Source: Nitrososphaeraceae archaeon
Lineage (GTDB): Archaea > Thermoproteota > Nitrososphaeria > Nitrososphaerales > Nitrososphaeraceae
Direction: 5' to 3'
Assembly: GCA_025449515.1 (NCBI GenBank)
Contig: JANWJI010000124.1
Span: forward strand, 1 to 5,679
DNA length: 5,679 nt
Under the pieces are notes generated by a model, which searched no databases, was not told the origin of the DNA, and saw nothing but the letters and a program-made list of their open reading frames with translations. Shown here in pieces: positions 1 through 4,317 of the stretch. The position numbers were made by a program, and so were the translations under genes. Within the stretch, counting starts at the first letter, position 1; every line of letters starts with the position of its first letter.

Positions 1-104
1 CCATATGGAGTATGGACCTTTATCTCAGTTACATCAGTGAACATTTCTGCACTGTAAATCCCTGTCCCTCCGAGTATGCCTATCTCAGCTGATATCGAGC
101 CCAC
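1..104 (-). CDS. mtnP: S-methyl-5'-thioadenosine phosphorylase, N-terminal part (cut by left edge)
   Basis: Only the first 34 codons are in the window; the gene runs off the left edge. The translation starts MGSISAEIGILGGTGIYSAE and reaches a TPYG motif. The IGI(L/I)GGTG phosphate-binding loop followed by a short acidic stretch and (D/H)TPYG is the N-terminal signature of the MTA phosphorylase/purine nucleoside phosphorylase II family. The enzyme splits methylthioadenosine, a by-product of polyamine synthesis, into adenine and methylthioribose-1-phosphate. The start is inferred to be GTG at 104-102: the apt stop codon lies in the same frame only one codon upstream, so no longer start is possible. 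No good Shine-Dalgarno sequence precedes it, so translation is probably coupled to apt. The neighbour apt would use the released adenine. A purine nucleoside phosphorylase of related specificity cannot be excluded from the N-terminus alone. Confidence 0.8.
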   Translation of the reverse strand, partial: MGSISAEIGILGGTGIYSAEMFTDVTEIKVHTPY

Positions 105-107
105 AGG

Positions 108-644
108 CTAATCATACACCACCAATGATGTTACATCATATCCTGAATCCCTCAGGGTCCTGCCACCTTGCAAGTGACCAAGCTCCATCACAAATGCAAA
201 ACCAGCTATCCGACTTCCTACTTGTTCTACAATCTTTGCTGAGGCCATAGCTGTTCCGCCAGTAGCAATCAAATCGTCTGCGATCAGTATATCAAGATCT
301 CTACCAAGTGCACTAATTTGCATCTCTATTATATCACTTCCATATTCAACTTTGTATGATTGCTTTATAGTCTCACCAGGAAGTTTCCCGGCCTTGCGAA
401 TAACAACCAATCCAATTTCGAATCTTAGCGCTATAGCAGTAGCAATGATAAACCCTCTAGATTCGATGCCGACAACTAAATCAATCTTTCGTCCCTTGAG
501 CCTATTCTTAAATTGATCGGCTATAAATTCAAGCGCCTTTGTATGGCGCAATACTGGATTAATATCTCTGAACAAGACGCCCTGTATTGGAAAATTGGGA
601 TAATCTTGGATCAGTTTGCGCAGGTCTATTTCTTCAGTTACCAT
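108..644 (-). CDS. apt: Adenine phosphoribosyltransferase
   Basis: A 178-residue type I phosphoribosyltransferase of normal length for this family. It would convert adenine and PRPP to AMP and pyrophosphate in the cytoplasm. Visible motifs: FPIQGVLFRDI near residues 18-28 (the adenine phosphoribosyltransferase FP-x-GI-x-FRDI signature), GIESRGF at 59-65, RKAGKLPG at 83-90, a KVEYG segment at 98-102, and the PRPP-binding loop IADDLIATGGTA at 121-132. The ATG start at 644 is supported by an AGAGG Shine-Dalgarno sequence five bases upstream. The stop is TAG, followed after one codon by the GTG start of the methylthioadenosine phosphorylase gene in the same frame, so the two form a tight salvage operon. 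It is divergent from the dehydratase gene across a 289-base gap. The substrate is predicted from the FRDI signature and the neighbour; no missing key residue is seen. Confidence 0.93.
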   Translation of the reverse strand: MVTEEIDLRKLIQDYPNFPIQGVLFRDINPVLRHTKALEFIADQFKNRLKGRKIDLVVGIESRGFIIATAIALRFEIGLVVIRKAGKLPGETIKQSYKVEYGSDIIEMQISALGRDLDILIADDLIATGGTAMASAKIVEQVGSRIAGFAFVMELGHLQGGRTLRDSGYDVTSLVVYD

Positions 645-649
645 AAAAA

Positions 650-654
650 CCTCT
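650..654 (-). promoter_or_regulatory. Shine-Dalgarno sequence of apt
   Basis: Read on the minus strand this is AGAGG, complementary to the 3' end of archaeal 16S rRNA, followed by five T bases and the ATG at 644. It supports this start for apt and implies that the apt mRNA has a leader, unlike the probably leaderless dehydratase mRNA on the other side of the gap. Confidence 0.6.
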
Positions 655-663
655 GCAAATGGC

Positions 664-680
664 GAACATAAAAAATGTTC
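664..680. repeat. Perfect inverted repeat upstream of apt
   Basis: GAACAT-AAAAA-ATGTTC: six-base arms around a five-base A tract, 20 bases upstream of the apt start. On the minus strand the centre reads TTTTTTATG, which is also TATA-like and lies about 27 bases before the ATG. It could be an operator for a dimeric regulator overlapping the apt promoter, or a promoter element that is symmetric by chance. The arms and position are seen directly; the function is inferred. Confidence 0.4.
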
Positions 681-766
681 TACTCCGTCTAGTCGAAATC
701 TCGCTTAATTGGATGAAAAATATCAGAGGTGTTGCGAAAGTCGACAATCCGACACGGCTAAATTGA

Positions 767-824
767 ATTGTTTGGTAGACTGCTTATCCGGCCCGATGGG
801 TACCGAATGAATCGGTCAAACAAT
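767..824. repeat. Long-spaced inverted repeat with GC-richer core in the divergent gap
   Basis: ATTGTTTG at 767-774 is exactly complementary to CAAACAAT at 817-824; two G-T pairs (775/816 and 776/815) would extend the stem to 10 pairs. Inside, CCGAT (793-797) pairs with ATCGG (811-815), and GGTACC (799-804) is a palindrome. The core from about 788 to 815 is richer in G+C than the flanks. The inner CCGAT stem and the G-T extension of the outer stem compete for base 815. No ORF of useful length covers it. It may be a regulatory site shared by the divergent genes or a small structured RNA; neither is proven. Confidence 0.35.
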
Positions 825-859
825 CCTCGGCGTATCATCGTAACTTCAAATTTTCATTT

Positions 860-879
860 ACTAAACGGAATATTTTAGT
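860..879. repeat. Inverted repeat just upstream of the dehydratase promoter
   Basis: ACTAAA (860-865) and TTTAGT (874-879) are perfect six-base arms around an eight-base spacer, ending 14 bases before the BRE-like sequence of the dehydratase promoter. That is where archaeal activators or repressors often bind. Operator function is inferred from position and symmetry only. Confidence 0.35.
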
Positions 880-893
880 CCCGCGGTGTGTCC

Positions 894-909
894 AAAAAGG
901 TATAAATAT
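894..909 (+). promoter_or_regulatory. BRE/TATA promoter of the dehydratase gene
   Basis: A purine-rich BRE-like sequence (AAAAAGG, 894-900) is followed directly by TATAAATAT (901-909), a strong archaeal TATA box. Archaeal transcription usually starts about 25 bases after the TATA centre, here near 929-932, so the mRNA would begin within a few bases of the ATG at 934 and be essentially leaderless. No Shine-Dalgarno sequence is seen before that ATG, in agreement with this reading. Confidence 0.72.
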
Positions 910-933
910 TATCTAAAGTACAAGTTCTTTATT

Positions 934-2439
934 ATGCCTATCAAAAACGGGGCAGATTACATCCGAAGCCTACGTGGAAGAAATTTGAAGGTTTATTTGT
1001 TTGGCGAACTCGTTAAAGAACCAGTTGATCACCCGATGATTCGCCCATCGATAAATGCTGTAGCTGAAACGTACGACCTGGCGGAAAAGTACCCAGAGTT
1101 GGGGTCTACTGAATCTTCGCTATCTGGTCTCAAAGTAAATAGGTTTCTTCACATCACGGAAAGAGAAAGCGACCTTGTAAATCAAAACAAAATGCAACGA
1201 AAGTTGGGCCAATTGACCGGGACCTGTTTTCAGCGATGCGTGGGTATGGATGCGTTGAATTCGTTATACTCTACGACTTATGAAATTGATTCGAAATATA
1301 ACACTGATTATCAGAAAAGATTAATTGAATTTATTAAAATGATTCAGAAGGAGAATCTAGTTATTGGCGGAGCGATGACAGACGTAAAAGGAGATCGGAG
1401 TCTTGCGCCATCTCAACAAGAAGATCCTGACATGTTCGTCCATATCGTGAAGGAAGATGAAAAAGGCGTTTACATTAGTGGAGCAAAGGCTCATCAGACG
1501 GGTTGCATTAATTCACATTGGATCATAATTATGCCAACCATGCGATTGCGACCAGAGGATAAAGATTACGCAATAGTTGGTGCACTACCTGCTAATGCGA
1601 AAGGTATTACCTACATTTATGGAAGGCAGTCCTGTGATACACGAAGCATGGAAGATGGAACTCTTGACGCGGGCAATGCGAAATTTTCAGGCCAGGAAGC
1701 TATGGTTATTTTGGATAACGTATTCATTCCAAACGAATTGATCTTTATGCGCGGCGAAGTAGAATTTGCTTCCATGCTGGTAGAACGGTTCACTTGCTAT
1801 CACAGGAGGAGCTACGTCTGCAAGACTGGACTCGGGGATGTTTTAATCGGTGCAGCTGCAGCTGCGGCTGATTATAATGGAGTTGCGAATGCCTCACATA
1901 TTAAAGACAAGCTCGTTGAAATGACTCATTTGAACGAGACTATTTTCGCTGCGGGTATCGCATCATCGTACCAGTCTCACAAGACTGCATCTGGAAATTA
2001 TCAAAATGACGACATGCTAGCAAATGTTTGCAAACATAATGTCACACGCTTTCCTTATGAACTAGGTAGGTTAGCTCAAGATATCGCTGGTGGTCTAATG
2101 GTAACTATGCCATCGGAAAAAGACTTTAGGAGTCCCATTACTGGTCCTTTACTTGAGAAATATCTAAAGGGTAAAAAGGGCGTCTCTACTGAAAATAGAG
2201 TAAGAATATTACGACTAATAGAAAATATGACAATGGGCCGCAATGCTGTCGGTTACCTTACTGAATCGATGCATGGTGCTGGTTCGCCGCAGGCGCAGAG
2301 AATACAAATTGCACGTCAAATGCAACTGGAATATAAGAAGAAGTTAGCCAAGAACCTTGCAAATGTTTCTGAAGGTGAGGCAATGGATCTAACCAAAGAG
2401 CAGTCAGACTATTTTGACAAAATATTTGTGGCCAATTAA
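934..2439 (+). CDS. 4-hydroxybutyryl-CoA dehydratase (4-hydroxybutanoyl-CoA dehydratase / vinylacetyl-CoA isomerase)
   Basis: A 501-residue protein of the HpaB/AbfD flavoprotein family, the usual length for 4-hydroxybutyryl-CoA dehydratase. The enzyme is a cytoplasmic FAD and [4Fe-4S] homotetramer that forms crotonyl-CoA from 4-hydroxybutyryl-CoA by a ketyl radical route; in ammonia-oxidising archaea this is a key step of the 3-hydroxypropionate/4-hydroxybutyrate cycle. Visible in order (numbered from the ATG at 934): N-terminal YIRSLRGR...VYLFGE; cluster ligand pair CFQRC (Cys98, Cys102); MTDVKGDR near 148-155; AKAHQTG near 184-190; GRQSCDTR near 230-237; and YHRRSYVCKTG, with candidate ligands His290 and Cys296. 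The frame is open back to a GTG at 886, but that extension would span the TATA box, and the family N-terminus begins at the ATG. An acyl-CoA dehydrogenase or a 4-hydroxyphenylacetate hydroxylase is unlikely because of the Cys/His ligands. Followed after 58 bases by the methyltransferase gene. Confidence 0.93.
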   Translation: MPIKNGADYIRSLRGRNLKVYLFGELVKEPVDHPMIRPSINAVAETYDLAEKYPELGSTESSLSGLKVNRFLHITERESDLVNQNKMQRKLGQLTGTCFQRCVGMDALNSLYSTTYEIDSKYNTDYQKRLIEFIKMIQKENLVIGGAMTDVKGDRSLAPSQQEDPDMFVHIVKEDEKGVYISGAKAHQTGCINSHWIIIMPTMRLRPEDKDYAIVGALPANAKGITYIYGRQSCDTRSMEDGTLDAGNAKFSGQEAMVILDNVFIPNELIFMRGEVEFASMLVERFTCYHRRSYVCKTGLGDVLIGAAAAAADYNGVANASHIKDKLVEMTHLNETIFAAGIASSYQSHKTASGNYQNDDMLANVCKHNVTRFPYELGRLAQDIAGGLMVTMPSEKDFRSPITGPLLEKYLKGKKGVSTENRVRILRLIENMTMGRNAVGYLTESMHGAGSPQAQRIQIARQMQLEYKKKLAKNLANVSEGEAMDLTKEQSDYFDKIFVAN

Positions 2440-2497
2440 AATGGTTTGAACTTAGCGGACCTCTTCTATGTAATGTCGCATTCGGAAATCATGGGTA

Positions 2498-3088
2498 ATG
2501 AAACTAAGTGAAGCAAGAAAGGATTATTATCGCAAACGCGCCAAGAATGATGGCTTTAGAAGTAGATCTGCGTACAAGCTTCTACAATTAAACAAGTCCT
2601 ATCATTTTTTAAAAAAGGGCAGTCGGGTTATAGATTTTGGATCCTATCCTGGTGGCTGGTTACAAGTCGCTAAAGGCGAAGTGGGACAAGATGGCCTAGT
2701 TATAGGCACGGATCTAAAGCAGATAGATTATCTAGAAGATGTGGTGTTATTGAATTATTCAGTAGAAGATCCTGAATTACAAGAGTACCTGATTGGACAT
2801 ATACGACACGTAGATGTGGTATTGTCAGACCTTTCTCCGAATATTAGCGGTATCTGGGAAATTGATCACATTACACAAATCAACCTCAGTCGCGTTGCCT
2901 TTAGTCTTGCGACTAGAGTCTTAAAGGATGGTGGAGCAGGAATATTCAAAGTCTTTGATGGTGATACTCTAAGAGCTTTTGTTAAGGAATTGTCTACTCG
3001 ATTCCAACGTGTGAAAATAAGTAAACCAGATGCAAGCAGACAGTCCAGCAGTGAAAGCTATCTTGTTTGTTCTGGATTCAGGGAATGA
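2498..3088 (+). CDS. rlmE: FtsJ/RlmE-type 23S rRNA (uridine-2'-O-)-methyltransferase
   Basis: A 196-residue SAM-dependent methyltransferase of the FtsJ/RrmJ family, which methylates the 2'-hydroxyl of a uridine in the A-loop of 23S rRNA in the large subunit. The K-D-K-E catalytic set is complete: Lys27 (SRSAYKL), Asp111 (LSDLSPN), Lys151 (FKVFDGD) and Glu186 (SSESYLV). The 40- and 35-residue spacings from Asp to Lys to Glu match E. coli RrmJ (Asp124, Lys164, Glu199). SAM motif I is VIDFGSYPGGW (44-54), where DLGAAPGGW is more common. The protein ends soon after the last catalytic residue, with no C-terminal TRAM domain of the kind found on some euryarchaeal relatives. An out-of-frame ATG at 2491 opens only a six-codon frame overlapping the start. 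The gap to the dehydratase gene is 58 bases without an obvious terminator, so cotranscription is possible. The exact target nucleotide is inferred from the family. Confidence 0.9.
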   Translation: MKLSEARKDYYRKRAKNDGFRSRSAYKLLQLNKSYHFLKKGSRVIDFGSYPGGWLQVAKGEVGQDGLVIGTDLKQIDYLEDVVLLNYSVEDPELQEYLIGHIRHVDVVLSDLSPNISGIWEIDHITQINLSRVAFSLATRVLKDGGAGIFKVFDGDTLRAFVKELSTRFQRVKISKPDASRQSSSESYLVCSGFRE

Positions 3089-3210
3089 AATTTGTATCTG
3101 TAGGTATAATGGATTATCTCGCAAATAATGGGTCGTTAGTAACGAATGGACTTGATGTCAACGACCCGCGGGCTACGATCACTCCTGGGTGTAAACCATA
3201 CCATGAATGA
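3085..3210 (+). CDS. Possible small ORF, 41 codons, overlapping the methyltransferase stop
   Basis: An ATG at 3085 overlaps the rlmE stop codon as ATGA, a common arrangement for translational coupling. The frame runs 41 codons (start MKFVSVGIMDYLANNGSL, end GCKPYHE) to a TGA at 3208-3210. The rlmE sequence GGGA lies just upstream as a weak Shine-Dalgarno. The product has no transmembrane segment, one cysteine, and no family that I recognise. The reading frame also contains a perfect eight-base hairpin (3130-3167), so it may simply be the 3' untranslated region of rlmE. I consider it a candidate only; conservation in relatives would decide. Confidence 0.25.
   Translation: MKFVSVGIMDYLANNGSLVTNGLDVNDPRATITPGCKPYHE
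3130..3167. repeat. Hairpin-forming inverted repeat downstream of rlmE
   Basis: GGGTCGTT (3130-3137) pairs perfectly with AACGACCC (3160-3167) across a 22-base loop. The loop side also holds a competing short palindrome, CGTTA-G-TAACG (3134-3144), so one arm can pair with either of two partners. It lies at the convergent junction of rlmE and the coiled-coil gene. No T run follows on the plus strand, so it is not a classical terminator; it may stabilise the mRNA end or be part of the small ORF. Confidence 0.4.
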
Positions 3211-3236
3211 CGTATTTTACGTCAATCTCCGTCATT
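3206..3236. repeat. Palindrome at the convergent gene ends
   Basis: TGACGTA-TTT-TACGTCA (3208-3224) is a perfect palindrome with seven-base arms. It contains the stop codon of the coiled-coil gene (3222-3224, read on the minus strand) and the stop of the 41-codon ORF (3208-3210). A second arm, CGTCATT at 3230-3236, is complementary to AATGACG at 3206-3212, so two mutually exclusive hairpins can form. A role in transcription ending for both strands is plausible but inferred. Confidence 0.4.
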
Positions 3237-4073
3237 ATACAATAGCTTTAGTTCTTCAAAACTGAGTTTTGATCCAGATTCCAGCTTTCTTTTTGCCTCT
3301 TCTTTAACTTTCAATATAGCGCTATCAGATATATATTGGCCGTGTAATTGAACACGCTGCTTTCTAACCTTCGAGATTTTGTCCATCTGCAAATTTACCA
3401 ACTCCAGTCTTTGAAGCGCAGTATTGTAGGTACTTAATAGGTCGCCTCGATCATCTGACAACTTACGCCTATCACTATATAGCGCATCTACAGCGATTCT
3501 GATGCTATTAATATAATTGTTCATCTCCATATCCTCAATATCCAGTACTTTGATGTTCTCTCTAAAAGTGTCCGCTTGTTGGTTGAGCTGATTAAGGCCT
3601 TGCTTTATCGTATTTACGGCCCTGACGGCCTCCATTTTCATAGATTTCTCTTTTATATCCTGAGCCATTCTATTTTTCTCGCTTTCTGTTTCGTATTGTT
3701 TATCTTCAAGACCTTTTGTTAGAGTATTTATGGTATGAATTAGATCCTCTTCGGTTTCATCCGTAACTCTTGATTCCATTGTAATCAGGAAATCCTTGGA
3801 TTGAGAAATTTTTTGACTAATTGCTAAAAAATCGGAATTTTTAGACTTGATCGAGCTTCGAATCTCTTTAGACTTTCTCAATAGCGATTTGAGATTGTCC
3901 GTATTAGATTGAATCTTATTATTCACGGATTGTATCTTTGACGTTTCAATTTCGATGATATCATTAGTTAACTGTTTCAAATAGGAAGAGAAGCTCCGCT
4001 TCAAATTCAATAATTCGTTCCAATCCAACGATTCTATATCTTTTTCAGCGAAGTTTTGATCAGCTGAACGCAA
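3222..4073 (-). CDS. Archaeal coiled-coil protein of unknown function
   Basis: A 283-residue hydrophilic protein without signal peptide or membrane segment, rich in Lys, Glu, Ser, Asn and Gln. Heptad-like hydrophobic spacing runs through most of it, roughly residues 20-170 and 185-240, so it should form long helical coiled coils. The last 30 residues (near 254-283: ILKVKEEAKRKLESGSKLSF, then EELKLLYNDGD) look like the short C-terminal segment with K-x-G-x-K-(L/V)-(S/D)-x-E-E(L/F)-LL that ends many uncharacterised archaeal coiled-coil proteins (COG1340-like); that family match is my recollection, not a search. The start must be TTG at 4073, since an in-frame TAA lies nine codons upstream, no ATG or GTG lies between, and the next ATG is about 98 codons in. 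GAGGG and GGAG sequences precede it. It stands alone, convergent with rlmE and separated by 244 bases from trpD. Function is unknown. Confidence 0.75.
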   Translation of the reverse strand: MRSADQNFAEKDIESLDWNELLNLKRSFSSYLKQLTNDIIEIETSKIQSVNNKIQSNTDNLKSLLRKSKEIRSSIKSKNSDFLAISQKISQSKDFLITMESRVTDETEEDLIHTINTLTKGLEDKQYETESEKNRMAQDIKEKSMKMEAVRAVNTIKQGLNQLNQQADTFRENIKVLDIEDMEMNNYINSIRIAVDALYSDRRKLSDDRGDLLSTYNTALQRLELVNLQMDKISKVRKQRVQLHGQYISDSAILKVKEEAKRKLESGSKLSFEELKLLYNDGD

Positions 4074-4108
4074 TCTCCAGTATATACCCTCAGGTATTTA
4101 GACGCAGT

Positions 4109-4120
4109 AATATAATAAAA
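4109..4120 (-). promoter_or_regulatory. TATA-like promoter element of the coiled-coil gene
   Basis: On the minus strand this reads TTTTATTATATT, centred about 42 bases upstream of the TTG start. Transcription would begin near 4089, leaving a leader of about 15 bases that includes the GAGGG-like region. The palindrome cluster at 4127-4157 lies directly upstream. The TATA match is good but the start site is only inferred. Confidence 0.45.
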
Positions 4121-4126
4121 GTATAA

Positions 4127-4157
4127 TGTAGAATCAATTCTACAGTAGATTGTTCTA
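4127..4157. repeat. Cluster of overlapping palindromes upstream of the coiled-coil gene promoter
   Basis: TGTAGAAT-CA-ATTCTACA (4127-4144) is an 18-base palindrome with perfect eight-base arms. It overlaps TCTAC-A-GTAGA (4139-4149), and a second, shorter copy of the GTAGA...TTCTA arrangement follows (4145-4157, GTAGATTGTTCTA). The units thus lie in tandem just upstream of the TATA-like element, where a transcription factor binding as adjacent dimers would sit. Operator function is inferred from symmetry and position. Confidence 0.45.
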
Positions 4158-4258
4158 TCGTAACTAACCGTATTAAATTACTTATCGTATACTTTTTAAA
4201 GAGAAGTTATCTATCTGAAATATTTCTATATTCGAAGACGGATGTCCTTCATGCGTCT

Positions 4259-4272
4259 AAAACAAAGAAAGG
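4259..4272 (-). terminator. Possible T-rich terminator of the trp operon
   Basis: On the minus strand the sequence reads CCTTTCTTTGTTTT, beginning about 46 bases after the trpD stop codon. T-rich tracts without a stable hairpin are the usual intrinsic terminators in archaea. No trp gene follows trpD on this strand before the separately promoted coiled-coil gene, so transcription should end here. Assigned by position and composition only. Confidence 0.35.
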
Positions 4273-4317
4273 CAGTGGATTTCCCAACGTCCATCGTCTG
4301 ATAAGAACCAGTACAAT

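Noticed and set aside
760..838. Minus-strand frame of 26 codons in the divergent gap
   Set aside because: Short, without Shine-Dalgarno sequence, and it runs through the inverted repeats; more likely non-coding.
720..845. Possible C/D box RNA on the minus strand (GATGATA near 834-840, CTGA near 722-727)
   Set aside because: The boxes are over 100 bases apart, too far for an archaeal C/D RNA, the C box is imperfect and no clear D'/C' pair was found.
1850..1868. GCAGCT-type short repeat
   Set aside because: It encodes a run of alanines (GAAAAAADYNG) in a helix of the dehydratase where the family is Ala-rich; trpD has a similar Ala run at 4890-4907. Ordinary coding low complexity.
2491..2511. 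Six-codon frame overlapping the rlmE start as a possible regulatory upstream ORF
   Set aside because: Very short ATG...TGA frames arise often by chance; there is no ribosome site before it and no sign of attenuation.
3129..3200. tRNA-like fold at the rlmE downstream hairpin
   Set aside because: The GGGTCGTT/AACGACCC stem resembles an acceptor stem, but there is no GTTCRA T-loop, no D-arm and no anticodon arm on either strand.
4242..4301. Plus-strand frame of 19 codons (ATG at 4242) between trpD and the coiled-coil gene
   Set aside because: Too short, no promoter or Shine-Dalgarno sequence, and antisense to the likely terminator region of the trp operon.
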